Shown here piece by piece: positions 27,102-36,983 of a stretch of DNA of 64,000 nucleotides. The stretch comes from Flavobacteriaceae bacterium NBU2977 (GTDB lineage Bacteria > Bacteroidota > Bacteroidia > Flavobacteriales > Flavobacteriaceae): assembly GCA_019931105.1 (NCBI GenBank), contig JAIOUW010000002.1, forward strand, positions 124,001 to 188,000, given 5' to 3'. Made by a program: the position numbers and the translations under genes. The notes beneath the pieces were generated by a model. That model had not been told where the DNA came from. It saw only the letters and a program-made list of their open reading frames with translations, and searched no databases. How positions within the stretch are numbered: the stretch's first letter is position 1; each line of letters opens with the position of its first letter.

Positions 27102-28973
27102 ATGGCCGAAATAAACCAGTATACCGAAGAAAACATACGTTCGCTCGATTGGAAGGAACATATCCGATTGCGGCCGGGCATGTACATTGGTAAACTGGGC
27201 GACGGATCTTCCGCCGATGATGGCATTTATATTCTATTAAAGGAAACCATAGATAACTGCATCGACGAATTTGTCATGGGGGCCGGAAAGACCATCGAGA
27301 TCAGTATTAGGGATAATGTGGTAAAAGTCCGCGATTACGGTCGCGGTATTCCCTTGGGCAAGGTAGTCGATGTGGTTTCGAAAATGAACACCGGGGGCAA
27401 GTACGATAGTCGTGCCTTTAAGAAATCGGTAGGGCTCAACGGAGTAGGTACGAAGGCCGTCAATGCACTTTCAAGTTTTTTCGAGGTACAATCCACCCGT
27501 GACAATCAGGTCAAGACGGCAAGGTTCAAACAAGGAGACCTTGTTTCCGAAGAAGGGCCTGAGACAAGTACAAAGCGCAAGGGTACAAAAGTTTCCTTTA
27601 CGCCCGACGAGGCCATTTTTAAAAAATACAAGTTCCGTACGGAATATGTAGAGCGTATGCTCAAGAACTATGTGTATTTGAATCCGGGGCTTACCATCGT
27701 ATTCAATGGAGAAAAATTCCATTCCGAGAACGGCCTGAAGGATCTGTTGGAAGACAATAACAATATGGATGATATGCTCTACCCGGTCATCCATTTGAAA
27801 GGTGATGACATTGAGGTGGCCATAACACACAGCAAGACCCAGTACAGTGAGGAATACCATTCTTTTGTGAACGGGCAGCATACCACACAGGGCGGAACGC
27901 ACCAATCGGCCTTTCGTGAGGCGATAGTGAAGACGGTCCGCGATTTCTATGGCAAAAATTACGATGCATCCGATATTCGAAAGTCCATTATTTCGGCCAT
28001 TTCGATTAAGGTAATGGAGCCCGTGTTCGAGAGCCAGACCAAGACAAAGCTGGGTTCTACCGATATGGGCGGCGATTTTCCGACAGTACGCACTTATGTC
28101 AATGATTTCGTGGGCAAATACCTTGATAATTACCTGCACAAAAATCCCGATACGGCCGAAAAATTGCAGCGCAAGATCATGATGGCCGAAAAAGAGCGGA
28201 AAGAACTTTCGGGCATTCGTAAATTGGCACGTGATCGGGCAAAAAAGTCGAGCCTGCATAATAAGAAACTCCGTGACTGCCGTGTACATTTGGGCGATAT
28301 GAAAAAAGATAATCGCCTTGATACCACACTTTTTATTACGGAGGGGGATTCGGCTTCAGGTTCTATTACAAAATCGCGCGATGTCAATACCCAGGCGGTT
28401 TTCAGTTTGCGCGGCAAACCTTTGAACTCTTATGGGATGTCAAAAAAAATCGTTTATGAAAACGAAGAGTTCAACCTGTTGCAGGCCGCATTGAACATTG
28501 AGGAATCCATGGAAGATCTGCGGTATAACAACGTCGTGATCGCCACAGATGCCGACGTTGATGGCATGCATATTCGATTGCTCTTGATTACCTTCTTTTT
28601 ACAGTTTTTTCCAGAATTGATCAAAGAAGGACATCTATATATTCTGCAAACGCCGCTGTTCAGGGTCCGGAACAAAAAAGAGACCATTTATTGTTATAGT
28701 GATGAAGAGAAAAGGGCGGCTATCGAAAAGTTGAGCGGAAAACCTGAGATAACGCGCTTTAAGGGATTGGGCGAAATTTCGCCCGACGAGTTCCAACATT
28801 TTATAGGTGACGATATCCGCTTGGAACCCGTAATGTTGGACAAGGCAATGTCGATAGAGGAATTGTTGAATTTTTATATGGGCAAAAACACGCCCGATCG
28901 TCAAAAATTCATAATCGAAAACCTTAAAGTAGAAGTTGACCTTGTAGATGACAACAAATTATTAACTAAATAA
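27102..28973 (+). CDS. parE: DNA topoisomerase IV subunit B
   Basis: The 623-residue ATPase subunit begins with [12 protein letters not shown] and the ATP-site text [17 protein letters not shown] and [14 protein letters not shown]. Its Toprim domain has [13 protein letters not shown] and the metal pair [10 protein letters not shown]. The size without the large GyrB insertion, and direct coupling to parC, point to topoisomerase IV and not gyrase. It decatenates daughter chromosomes. The gap to parC is 16 bases. Confidence 0.93.
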   Translation: MAEINQYTEENIRSLDWKEHIRLRPGMYIGKLGDGSSADDGIYILLKETIDNCIDEFVMGAGKTIEISIRDNVVKVRDYGRGIPLGKVVDVVSKMNTGGKYDSRAFKKSVGLNGVGTKAVNALSSFFEVQSTRDNQVKTARFKQGDLVSEEGPETSTKRKGTKVSFTPDEAIFKKYKFRTEYVERMLKNYVYLNPGLTIVFNGEKFHSENGLKDLLEDNNNMDDMLYPVIHLKGDDIEVAITHSKTQYSEEYHSFVNGQHTTQGGTHQSAFREAIVKTVRDFYGKNYDASDIRKSIISAISIKVMEPVFESQTKTKLGSTDMGGDFPTVRTYVNDFVGKYLDNYLHKNPDTAEKLQRKIMMAEKERKELSGIRKLARDRAKKSSLHNKKLRDCRVHLGDMKKDNRLDTTLFITEGDSASGSITKSRDVNTQAVFSLRGKPLNSYGMSKKIVYENEEFNLLQAALNIEESMEDLRYNNVVIATDADVDGMHIRLLLITFFLQFFPELIKEGHLYILQTPLFRVRNKKETIYCYSDEEKRAAIEKLSGKPEITRFKGLGEISPDEFQHFIGDDIRLEPVMLDKAMSIEELLNFYMGKNTPDRQKFIIENLKVEVDLVDDNKLLTK

Positions 28974-28989
28974 ATAGGCATACTTCTGA

Positions 28990-31770
28990 ATGGAAGAAAA
29001 TGACGAACTGAACCTGCCTCCCGAAGATGAAGGATTACCGAATGACGGGGTAGGAGGCTCTTCTGAAGACAAGGGGACAACCGGTGGTGATGCGGATGTA
29101 GATACCAATGAAACCGAAAATTTAGGGGAAGAAAATAATCAGCCAGTGGCCGATGACGCACTTACGCGCGTTTCGGGAATGTACATGGACTGGTTCTTGG
29201 ATTATGCCTCTTACGTAATCCTAGAGCGTGCCGTACCGGCGATTGAAGACGGGTTCAAACCTGTGCAGCGGCGTATTATGCATGCCCTGAAAGAACTTGA
29301 CGACGGGCGTTACAATAAAGTGGCCAATGTAGTGGGCCACACCATGCAATATCACCCCCATGGCGATGCAAGTATAGCCGATGCCATGGTGCAAATCGGG
29401 CAAAAAGACCTGTTGATCGATACGCAGGGAAACTGGGGGAACATTCTTACCGGAGATGGTGCCGCTGCGTCAAGATATATCGAGGCAAGGCTTTCAAAAT
29501 TTGCCCTAGAAGTCGTTTTCAGTCCGAAAATTACCGAGTGGCAGCTTTCATATGACGGCAGAAAGAAAGAACCGATAAATCTTCCGGTAAAATTTCCATT
29601 GCTATTGGCCCAAGGTGCAGAGGGTATTGCCGTTGGACTTTCGACCAAAATACTTCCTCATAACTTCAATGAACTGATCGATGCGTCGATAAAACATTTA
29701 CAGGGCAAAAGGTTCAAGTTGTATCCCGACTTTCCGACGGGTGGTATCATCGATACCGAAAACTACAATGATGGTATGCGGGGAGGGAAGATACGGGTGC
29801 GCGCACGAATATCCCAACATGATAAAAATACATTGGTAATCAATGAAATACCGTATGGAACCAATACCTCTTCTTTAATAGATTCTATTCTAAAGGCGAA
29901 CGATAAAGGAAAGATCAAGGTTAAAAAAATCGAGGACAACACCGCCGCCGAAGTCGAGATTTTGGTGCACTTGCCTGCCGGAATCTCCCCAGACAAGACC
30001 ATTGACGCATTATATGCCTTTACGGCATGTGAATCCTCCATATCACCTTTGGCATGTATCATTGAAGACAATAAACCACTGTTTATAGGTGTGACCGAAA
30101 TGCTCAAGCGCTCTACCGATGCCACGGTCGACCTTTTGAAACAAGAGCTTGAACTGCAGTTGGGTGAACTCGAGGAGCAATGGCATGCAGCTTCACTTGA
30201 ACGTATTTTCATTGAAAACCGTATTTATCGGGACATTGAGGAAGAGGAGACCTGGGAGGGCGTGATCCTTGCCATCGATAAGGGGTTAAAGCCGCACACC
30301 AAACATCTTAAGCGGGCCGTTACCGAAGAAGATATTGTTCGGTTGACCGAAATAAGGATAAAGAGAATCTCAAAATTCGACTTGGACAAGGCCCAGCAAA
30401 ACCTTGATAATTTAGAACAGAAAATTGCTGAGGTCAAACACCATCTGGCCCATCTTATCGAATATTCGATAGATTATTTCAAAAATCTCAAAGATAAATA
30501 CGGCAAGGGCCGCGAGCGTAAATCGGAAATCAAGATTTTCGATGATATCGAGGCGACCAAAGTGGTGATCCGCAACACCAAACTCTACGTGAATCGCGAA
30601 GAAGGCTTTGTGGGCACTTCGCTCAGGCGTGACGAATATGTCACCGATTGTAGCGATATCGACGACATCATCGCTTTCACAAAAGAAGGCAAGATGATGG
30701 TGTTCAAGGTCGATTCAAAGACCTTTGTAGGCAAAAACATCATTCATGTCGCCGTTTTTAAGAAAAAAGACAAGCGCACCATCTATAATATGATTTACAA
30801 GGATGGTAAAGGTGGTGCAACCTATATCAAAAGATTCGCCGTAACCAGTATCACCCGTGATAAAATGTACGACCTTACCAATGACAAGGCAGGTACCGAC
30901 GTGCTTTATTTTTCTGCCAATCCGAATGGAGAAGCAGAGATTGTCACGGTCAACTTACGTCAGGCCGGAAGCATCAAAAAATTGAAATGGGACATGGATT
31001 TTGCCGATGTGTTAATCAAGGGCAGGGCGTCAAAGGGAAATATTGTCACCAAATACACGGTTAAACGTATTGAACTGAAAGAGAAAGGGTTGTCTACCCT
31101 AAAGCCTCGAAAACTATGGTTCGACGACACCGTTCAGCGTTTGAATATCGATGAGCGTGGTGAGTTTTTAGGTGAATTCACCAGTGACGACCGATTATTG
31201 ATCGTCAATCAAAAAGGAATTGTAAAAACCGTAATTCCTGAATTGACCCTTCATTTTGAGGACGATATCATAGTACTTGAAAAATGGGATCCCGCCAAAC
31301 CTTTGACAGCCATCTACTGGGAAGGAGAAAAAGAGCTTTATTATGTCAAACGCTTTTTGATAGAGAATCCCGATAAAGAAGAAACGGTCATTACCGACCA
31401 TCCGAAATCGCACCTCGAAACGATCTTTACAGATTATCGGCCTCGAACCGAGGTAGTCTTTGCAAAGAAGAGAGGGCACGAGCGTAAGGAAAATATGGAG
31501 GTAAACCTTGAAGAATTCATTGCGGTGAAAGGTATAACGGCAATGGGAAATCAATTGACAAAGGAAAAGGTTTTGGAGATCAATGCACTTGAGGCATTGC
31601 CCTATGAACCTCCTCAACAACAACCACCGGAAGAAATTGAGGTCGTGGACGAAGAAAATGTGTCCTCTTCTGCCCGAAGTGAGGGGCAAGAAGGATCCTC
31701 GAACACGAAAGGCGCCATACCGGATAAAGACGAAGAAATAGATGGAGATGGGCAAACGACACTTTTCTAG
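28990..31770 (+). CDS. parC: DNA topoisomerase IV subunit A
   Basis: The 926-residue breakage subunit has the catalytic Tyr163 in GAAASRYIEARL and the quinolone-region text YHPHGDASIADAM; the residue equivalent to E. coli ParC Ser80 appears to be Ala127. A C-terminal beta-pinwheel region follows (about 540-860). Two acidic, disordered-looking ends stand out: residues 1-57 (many Glu, Asp, Gly) and the last 55 residues. Paired with parE upstream. Confidence 0.93.
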   Translation: MEENDELNLPPEDEGLPNDGVGGSSEDKGTTGGDADVDTNETENLGEENNQPVADDALTRVSGMYMDWFLDYASYVILERAVPAIEDGFKPVQRRIMHALKELDDGRYNKVANVVGHTMQYHPHGDASIADAMVQIGQKDLLIDTQGNWGNILTGDGAAASRYIEARLSKFALEVVFSPKITEWQLSYDGRKKEPINLPVKFPLLLAQGAEGIAVGLSTKILPHNFNELIDASIKHLQGKRFKLYPDFPTGGIIDTENYNDGMRGGKIRVRARISQHDKNTLVINEIPYGTNTSSLIDSILKANDKGKIKVKKIEDNTAAEVEILVHLPAGISPDKTIDALYAFTACESSISPLACIIEDNKPLFIGVTEMLKRSTDATVDLLKQELELQLGELEEQWHAASLERIFIENRIYRDIEEEETWEGVILAIDKGLKPHTKHLKRAVTEEDIVRLTEIRIKRISKFDLDKAQQNLDNLEQKIAEVKHHLAHLIEYSIDYFKNLKDKYGKGRERKSEIKIFDDIEATKVVIRNTKLYVNREEGFVGTSLRRDEYVTDCSDIDDIIAFTKEGKMMVFKVDSKTFVGKNIIHVAVFKKKDKRTIYNMIYKDGKGGATYIKRFAVTSITRDKMYDLTNDKAGTDVLYFSANPNGEAEIVTVNLRQAGSIKKLKWDMDFADVLIKGRASKGNIVTKYTVKRIELKEKGLSTLKPRKLWFDDTVQRLNIDERGEFLGEFTSDDRLLIVNQKGIVKTVIPELTLHFEDDIIVLEKWDPAKPLTAIYWEGEKELYYVKRFLIENPDKEETVITDHPKSHLETIFTDYRPRTEVVFAKKRGHERKENMEVNLEEFIAVKGITAMGNQLTKEKVLEINALEALPYEPPQQQPPEEIEVVDEENVSSSARSEGQEGSSNTKGAIPDKDEEIDGDGQTTLF

Positions 31771-31830
31771 AACGCCATTAAATGGGCATGCCTAAAATCA
31801 TTTTTTTTTTGCATACCCACTCAAATAGTT

Positions 31831-31876
31831 AAATTTTTTATGCGAAAGCGAGGCGGTTGATCAATGCATAAAATTT
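31831..31876 (+). repeat. Inverted repeat in the mscL leader
   Basis: The left arm AAATTTTTTATGC (31831-31843) pairs with GCATAAAATTT (31866-31876), 11 bp with a two-base bulge and a 22-base loop. The right arm ends 7 bases before the mscL start codon, in the ribosome-binding zone. It may be a translation control hairpin; a protein site is also possible. Confidence 0.45.
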
Positions 31877-31883
31877 CTAATAA

Positions 31884-32315
31884 ATGAAAAACTTTGTACA
31901 GGAGTTCAAGAATTTTGCGATCAAAGGAAATATGATCGACATGGCCATTGGAATTATCATTGGCGCCTCTTTTAATGCCGTTGTCAATACCCTGGTCAAA
32001 AAAATCATCATGCCGCCTTTGTCCCTGGCAACTGATGGGGTCAATTTATCGAACAAAAAAATGGTTCTCAGAGAAGCCACCGACACCGTCGAAGAGGTCG
32101 CGATCGGCTATGGCGAAATGATAGAGGTTTTTGTGGATTTCGGAATTGTTGCGTTCACAATTTTTATCCTATTAAAGGGAATCAATCGTTTTCGCGATAA
32201 GGCGGAGAACCCAGAAGATCCGGAAGTCGAAACCCCAAAAAATATCGAATTGTTGTCGAACTTGGAGAAATTGATGAAAGAGCAGAACGAACTTTTGAGG
32301 GATATAAAGAAATAA
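31884..32315 (+). CDS. mscL: Large-conductance mechanosensitive channel
   Basis: The 143-residue channel has the MscL N-terminal helix (FVQEFKNFAIKGNMIDMAIGIIIGASFNAVVNTLV, here only cited by its start and end), the first pore helix with the Gly-Ala packing motif, a periplasmic loop, a second span (VDFGIVAFTIFILLKGINR) and a charged C-terminal helix (LSNLEKLMKEQNELLRDIKK). It opens on membrane tension to release solutes in osmotic downshock. Confidence 0.95.
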   Translation: MKNFVQEFKNFAIKGNMIDMAIGIIIGASFNAVVNTLVKKIIMPPLSLATDGVNLSNKKMVLREATDTVEEVAIGYGEMIEVFVDFGIVAFTIFILLKGINRFRDKAENPEDPEVETPKNIELLSNLEKLMKEQNELLRDIKK

Positions 32316-32364
32316 ATCTGCATACAAATTATATTCGATTATCTTTAGACGAAAATTATTTTAA

Positions 32365-33321
32365 ATGGATTTTACCAACCCCCTGGTTTACGGAGTACCT
32401 TGTTTTATTGCTTTTATTCTTTTAGAGCTCACCTATAGCAAGACCCACGGAGATGATGATCTGTACGAATGGAAGGATTTGTTCGCCAGTGGATTCATGG
32501 GTGTGGGTTCGGCGATCATCGGGCCCTTTTTCAAGGTTGTCTTTGCCATTGTACTTTTTGAGGCGACTTTCGAATTCTTTAATCCAGAAGTTGATGGCGT
32601 GCGTACCAATCTTTTGGGCTATAAATCATTCGGCTATGCGTGGTGGGTGTTTTTGCTCTGCCAGTTGGCCGATGATTTTACCTATTATTGGTTCCATAGG
32701 GCCAATCACGAGATACGTGTCTTGTGGGCCGCACACATCGTACATCATTCTTCGGATAATTTCAATTTGGGCACGGCCGTTCGCAACGGATGGTTCACCA
32801 TACTCTATAAACCGTTGTTCTACATGTGGCTGCCAGCAGTAGGCTTCCCTCCGGAAGTGGTGATGGTCTGTCTCGGCATCGAGGCCCTATGGCAATTTCA
32901 GCTACATTCCCAATACGTGCCTAAGATGGGAATTATCGAAAAAATATTCAATACCCATACGATGCACCAGGTACATCACGCTCAGAACGTCGAGTACTTG
33001 GACAAGAACCATGGGGGCTTCCTGAATATTTTCGATAAGCTTTTCGGCACTTGGAAAGAACTTGATGATGACATCGATGTGAAATACGGGGTTATCCATC
33101 CACCCAAGAATCACAACCCTTTAGAGATTTTGACCCATGAGTACAAGGATATTTGGAAGGATATGAAGAAATCTCCAAAACTATATCACAAATTCATGTA
33201 TGTTTTTGGCCCACCAGGATGGAGCCATGATGGGAGTACTTTGACCGTCAAACAACAGCAACGTTTGTTTGAAATGCAAAAGAAAATGAATCCTGATATG
33301 GTGTTCGAACGACCGAACTAA
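32365..33321 (+). CDS. Fatty acid hydroxylase/sterol desaturase family membrane protein
   Basis: The 318-residue protein has several membrane spans and three histidine boxes: YYWFHRANHE, AAHIVHHSSDNFNLGTAVRNG (HxxHH) and HQVHHAQN. This is the di-iron hydroxylase/desaturase family. It is only distantly like the protein at 18124 and about 50 bases after mscL. Similar proteins in flavobacteria act on lipids such as alkylglycerols or fatty acids, but the substrate here is unknown. Confidence 0.86.
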   Translation: MDFTNPLVYGVPCFIAFILLELTYSKTHGDDDLYEWKDLFASGFMGVGSAIIGPFFKVVFAIVLFEATFEFFNPEVDGVRTNLLGYKSFGYAWWVFLLCQLADDFTYYWFHRANHEIRVLWAAHIVHHSSDNFNLGTAVRNGWFTILYKPLFYMWLPAVGFPPEVVMVCLGIEALWQFQLHSQYVPKMGIIEKIFNTHTMHQVHHAQNVEYLDKNHGGFLNIFDKLFGTWKELDDDIDVKYGVIHPPKNHNPLEILTHEYKDIWKDMKKSPKLYHKFMYVFGPPGWSHDGSTLTVKQQQRLFEMQKKMNPDMVFERPN

Positions 33322-33341
33322 GGTTTAAATTAGCGCAACGG

Positions 33342-33899
33342 TCAGTTGGCCTGTTCATAGGCTTCCCTTAACCATTTGAATAGTTCTTCGTCGATTTGGT
33401 CAACAGAATCTGTTCGCACCCTAGGCGTGCACATATTGCCAAAGGGGCCTGAATTTTCCAATCTTGCGGTTGTACCCTTGTCACGAATTTTGAGTCCTAA
33501 GTCGATTCTTGTCTTCGTAGCAGGCCTTATCAATGCGAATTATTTGTTCCGTACGAGGCTTACACTTGCCTTTTTAGAGACTTCTTGACATCATTGCCAA
33601 GGTTTTCGATTACGGTAATATGCTTATTGTGTATGGGTAGCAAACCTTCTTTTTCCATGTATTGAGCACCAAATTATTGTCGTCGCCATCGTTCTCTTTT
33701 GATAGGAGCACAATATTATTCACGTAGCCGTGGATGACACCATATTCTTTTTTGAGAAAGTTGAATGCTTCCGAGTGCTTTCCAAAGGTTTTGGACTTTA
33801 TGAGCGATTTCCATTCCAACAAAGATATCCCTTCTTATCGGGGATGTTGTCGATCATGGTTTGAAGCGCTTGGTCCTTTTTCGAATGTTTACTGGTCGT
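33342..33899 (-). pseudogene. Decayed DUF4287/DUF5655 gene with lost start, three frameshifts and a nonsense codon
   Basis: Read on the minus strand, fragments in different frames line up into one protein: HSKKDQALQTMIDNIPDKKG, then LLEWKSLIKSKTFGKHSEAF and KEYGVIHGYVNNIVLL (DUF4287), then AQYMEKEGLLPIHNK, then KASVSLVRNK, a TAA at 33540-33542, and FALIRPATKTRIDLGLK with RLENSGPFGNMCTPRVR (DUF5655) to the normal end at 33342. Frame changes fall near 33829-33835, 33665-33672 and 33569-33576. The likely start codon reads ACG at 33897-33899, inside the end of terC. The order and spacing are those of a normal two-domain protein, so this is a recent ruin. Confidence 0.88.
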
Positions 33900-34710
33900 T
33901 CTCGGTAATTTCCCGAATTTCCGATTTTGTGTTTTTCTTCATCCGCAGATCCAAAAATTCGACCAATAGTGAGAATGCAATGGCGAAATAGAGATACCCT
34001 TTAGGAATTACGCCTACTTCTTGGTCGAACACGACAAGGTGGCCAATATGCGCGGCTTCGGCTATCAACATGAAACCGATAAGGATCAAAAACGAGAGTC
34101 CTAAAATTTGAATCGAAGGATGTTTGTTGACAAACTCCCCGACGGGATTCGCAAAGAGCATCATTATCACTACTGAAATTACGACGGCGATGATCATCAA
34201 TACCAGCGCATCGTTCGGATTAGGTGAAATGCCATTGGTCATTCCTATGGCCGTTAAGATAGAATCGAAAGAAAAAACGATGTTGATAAGTGTTATCTGT
34301 ACAATCGCTTTGGATAGCGAGCTGGACTGAGACCGTTTTATCTCAACCTCATCGTGCCCTTTGTGCTCTACTTTTTCGTGTATCTCCCTGGTACTTTTGA
34401 ACAATAAAAAAAGTCCGCCTGCAAAAAGTATCAACGCTTGTCCGCTAATACCTCCCGATATCCAATCATGTTCAAACTCCCAAAAAGGTTTTTTCATGGC
34501 CGTTAGCCAAGTTATTCCGAACAATAACACGATCCGCATTACCATGGCCAGTATTAATCCGATGTTCGTGGCCTTTCTGCGCTGGGTCTTTTCCAATTTG
34601 TCGGCCGCTATCGATATGAATATTATATTATCGATACCGAGTACGATCTCTAAAAATGTTAAGGTCAAAAGGGCGATCCAAGCATCTGGACTTGTGAAGA
34701 TTTCAAACAT
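33889..34710 (-). CDS. TerC-family integral membrane protein
   Basis: The 273-residue protein has about seven to eight membrane spans with the family's acidic intramembrane residues: LEIVLGIDNIIFISIAADKL near the start and INIVFSFDSILTAIGMTNGI in the middle. TerC/Alx-like proteins handle metal ions (for example Mn) or accompany exported metalloenzymes. It ends REITENDQ, and its last codons overlap the start of the decayed gene. A lipoprotein gene lies 11 bases upstream. Confidence 0.9.
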   Translation of the reverse strand: MFEIFTSPDAWIALLTLTFLEIVLGIDNIIFISIAADKLEKTQRRKATNIGLILAMVMRIVLLFGITWLTAMKKPFWEFEHDWISGGISGQALILFAGGLFLLFKSTREIHEKVEHKGHDEVEIKRSQSSSLSKAIVQITLINIVFSFDSILTAIGMTNGISPNPNDALVLMIIAVVISVVIMMLFANPVGEFVNKHPSIQILGLSFLILIGFMLIAEAAHIGHLVVFDQEVGVIPKGYLYFAIAFSLLVEFLDLRMKKNTKSEIREITENDQ

Positions 34711-34721
34711 GGTTTTAGTGT

Positions 34722-35099
34722 TTAGTTGGTTTTAATCGCGGTTCCCCTAGATTTGTTGCTATCTCCAACAATGTTATACTCAAATGTATAAGAATTCTCC
34801 GTTGTGGACAATATTTTCATATGAATGGAACGCTCTTCAGATTTGTTTTTAGGATTTATTTTCTTGACCACATATTCACAATCATTGATCCACCGTACCG
34901 AAGAGCTATCTATTTTTCCGTCGTAGTATTCGATGCTCAAATCTCCCTGTCTCGTAAATTTGCCGGTTTTGGCAATTCCATCAGCGATATAGTCAAATGA
35001 AAACACCCCATTTCGGTAAGCCTCACAGTATCTTTCGGGCTGATGGCATGAGGCTAGCATAGTCCCCATGACAACAAGAAGCCATAATGATTTTTTCAT
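34722..35099 (-). CDS. Small flavobacterial lipoprotein of unknown function
   Basis: The 125-residue protein has a lipoprotein signal ending LASC (Cys18). The mature part reads CEAYRNGVFSFDY, a beta-rich segment SIEYYDGKIDSSSVRWINDCEYVVKK (cited by its ends) and a final TFEYNIVGDSNKSRGTAIKTN. I know this pattern as a conserved flavobacterial family that has been listed under misleading names in databases; nothing in it suggests a topoisomerase or any enzyme. It is 11 bases upstream of terC. Confidence 0.78.
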   Translation of the reverse strand: MKKSLWLLVVMGTMLASCHQPERYCEAYRNGVFSFDYIADGIAKTGKFTRQGDLSIEYYDGKIDSSSVRWINDCEYVVKKINPKNKSEERSIHMKILSTTENSYTFEYNIVGDSNKSRGTAIKTN

Positions 35100-35160
35100 A
35101 ATGCAAAATAACGGATTTTATTTCTTGATCTGCAATTTTGGAATCATCAAACCAATATGG

Positions 35161-35535
35161 TCAATGATTAAAAGGATTGAAAGATTCAAAGCTTCCGTCG
35201 TTATACAAAATAATGATTCGATCTATTTGTTTTTCAGACCTGAATGATTTTTCGTTCAGCTGATTTTGCGTCATGGGATCGGTAGGGGCGGAGTCCTCCA
35301 ATTTCTTATGGTCCATTGGAAAAGTACCTTTGCCCTGCAAAAGCCAGTACAAGTCCACTTCTGGAAATGCCTTGACAACTTTGAGTACGAACTCTAAACT
35401 GGGCTTATTCCTTCCCGAAAGCAAATGGGAAATACTGGAGCGTTGTACATTGATCCTATCGGCAAATACCGAGGCCGATATTCCATGATAATGAAATATC
35501 TCCTCCAAACGTTTGATGAAGTCTTCTGAGTTCAC
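35161..35535 (-). CDS. XRE-family transcriptional regulator
   Basis: The 124-residue protein has an N-terminal helix-turn-helix of the Cro/C1 type (SASVFADRINVQRSSISHLL, then SGRNKPSLEFVLKVVKAFPEVDLYWLLQGKG, cited in part) and a short unstructured tail with no known domain. The start is GTG 35535. A nested inverted repeat lies 26-84 bases upstream and may be its own operator. Confidence 0.83.
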   Translation of the reverse strand: MNSEDFIKRLEEIFHYHGISASVFADRINVQRSSISHLLSGRNKPSLEFVLKVVKAFPEVDLYWLLQGKGTFPMDHKKLEDSAPTDPMTQNQLNEKSFRSEKQIDRIIILYNDGSFESFNPFNH

Positions 35536-35560
35536 TATTGTAAAATATGTTCGTCAAAAG

Positions 35561-35619
35561 TAATGATAAGGTTGAAGATTTATTCAACGAAGCCCTGTTC
35601 ATAATACTTATTATCATTA
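35561..35619. promoter_or_regulatory. Nested inverted repeat upstream of the XRE regulator
   Basis: Arms TAATGATAA (35561-35569) and TTATCATTA (35611-35619) are perfect complements, and inside them GTTGAA (35571-35576) pairs with TTCAAC (35583-35588). The region between the regulator and the divergent M14 gene (35536-35811) is AT-rich and holds no gene. The repeat is a candidate operator for the regulator next to it. Confidence 0.45.
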
Positions 35620-35811
35620 ATTAAAGCTTAAAATAGGTAAATTTAAAAATCTGAATACTAATTATATATGTACAGTATTTTAAATTTAAAAAAATTTTGA
35701 TTACAAATGTAGATAGAATGAATGTTACAGCTATCGATAAGTGCAAGGCAAATAACCTCCATGTTTACAAATGTAATTTATATTGCATGTATTTTTACGC
35801 TCTAGTATTAA

Positions 35812-36924
35812 ATGCTTATGATCATATCAGATGAGACTTATATCTCTATTAAGGAGAATTCGCTAACCGGAAGATATATAACGCATGGGCAGATTTCGGG
35901 GTTTCTAGAGAATACCGCTTTCAATATCGAAACGATCGGTAGGTCTGTTGAACAAAGAACTATTCAAGCGATAATTTTGGGTACGGGGCCACAAAAGGTT
36001 TTGATGTGGTCGCAAATGCATGGTAATGAATCGACCACTACCAAAGCGGTTGTCGATCTGATCAATTATTTTGCCAACGACACACAACAGGGAGAATATT
36101 TGCTCGACAATTGTACGATCAAGATCATACCTATGCTGAATCCTGATGGCGCCGAGGCCTACACGCGTGTCAATGCCAATGGTGTAGACCTCAACCGTGA
36201 TGCACAAAAAAGAACGCAGCCCGAAAGCCAGGTGCTTCGAGAGGTATATCATGATTTTTTGCCAAACTATTGTTTCAACCTTCATGACCAACGCACGATT
36301 TACAATGTCGGTGAAACCGATAAACCCGCCACGGTCTCGTTTCTGTCGCCTGCTTTTAATGATAATCGTGACCTATCACCTGCCAGATTGAAAAGTATGG
36401 CCCTGATCCATGCCATGAATGAAGAGCTTCAAAAAATAATACCCGGCCAGGTAGGGCGCTACGATGATGCTTTCAACGCCAACTGTGTCGGTGATACTTT
36501 TCAAATTCTGGAAACACCAACCGTACTTTTTGAGGCAGGACATTACCAAGGGGACTATCAACGCGAAGAAACGCGCAAGTTTGTTTTTTTCGCCATGCTA
36601 AAGGCGCTATATACCATAGCAAATGGGCTTTTCAAAGACTTTAACAGGGAGCTTTATTTTCAAATACCCGAGAACAACAAAAGATTCTGCGATATTCTGA
36701 TCTACAATGCCCATGTGGTCGATTCTAAACGTCAAAAAGACGAAACGCTTGGCATACTTTATCATGAGGAATTGGCAAATGGCAAGATCAGCTTTAATCC
36801 CAAAATCGATTTACAAGGAAATCTAAAGCACTTTTTCGGGCATCGGGAATATGACTGTGCTGACGAGCAAAGTTTGAACGCATTGAAAAAAGATACCCGG
36901 ATAATGGAACTGATATTTAGGTAA
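35812..36924 (+). CDS. M14-family zinc carboxypeptidase
   Basis: The 370-residue protein has the M14 zinc site: His70 and Glu73 in QMHGNEST, His158 in FNLHDQR, the substrate-binding NxR-like GVDLNRDAQ, and the catalytic Glu241 in VLFEAGHY. There is no signal peptide, so it is cytoplasmic, and it may act on small peptides or amidated compounds. A second ATG two codons later is equally likely as start. The gene stands alone on its strand after the XRE regulator. Confidence 0.85.
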   Translation: MLMIISDETYISIKENSLTGRYITHGQISGFLENTAFNIETIGRSVEQRTIQAIILGTGPQKVLMWSQMHGNESTTTKAVVDLINYFANDTQQGEYLLDNCTIKIIPMLNPDGAEAYTRVNANGVDLNRDAQKRTQPESQVLREVYHDFLPNYCFNLHDQRTIYNVGETDKPATVSFLSPAFNDNRDLSPARLKSMALIHAMNEELQKIIPGQVGRYDDAFNANCVGDTFQILETPTVLFEAGHYQGDYQREETRKFVFFAMLKALYTIANGLFKDFNRELYFQIPENNKRFCDILIYNAHVVDSKRQKDETLGILYHEELANGKISFNPKIDLQGNLKHFFGHREYDCADEQSLNALKKDTRIMELIFR

Positions 36925-36983
36925 CAATGCACTTCTTTGGCATATTGGAACGAAATATTACATTTTCGTTAAAAAAAATCAAG

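Noticed and set aside
27471-28289. Long antisense frame (272 codons) opposite parE
   Set aside because: It lies wholly within a well-supported topoisomerase gene, has no recognisable domain and arises from codon bias of the sense strand.
31783-31819. Inverted repeat TGGGCATGC/GCATACCCA after parC as terminator
   Set aside because: The T run sits in the loop and not after the stem, and the stem has a mismatch.
34722-35099. Topoisomerase-related function for the small lipoprotein
   Set aside because: It is a 125-residue lipoprotein with no nucleotide or DNA-binding motif.
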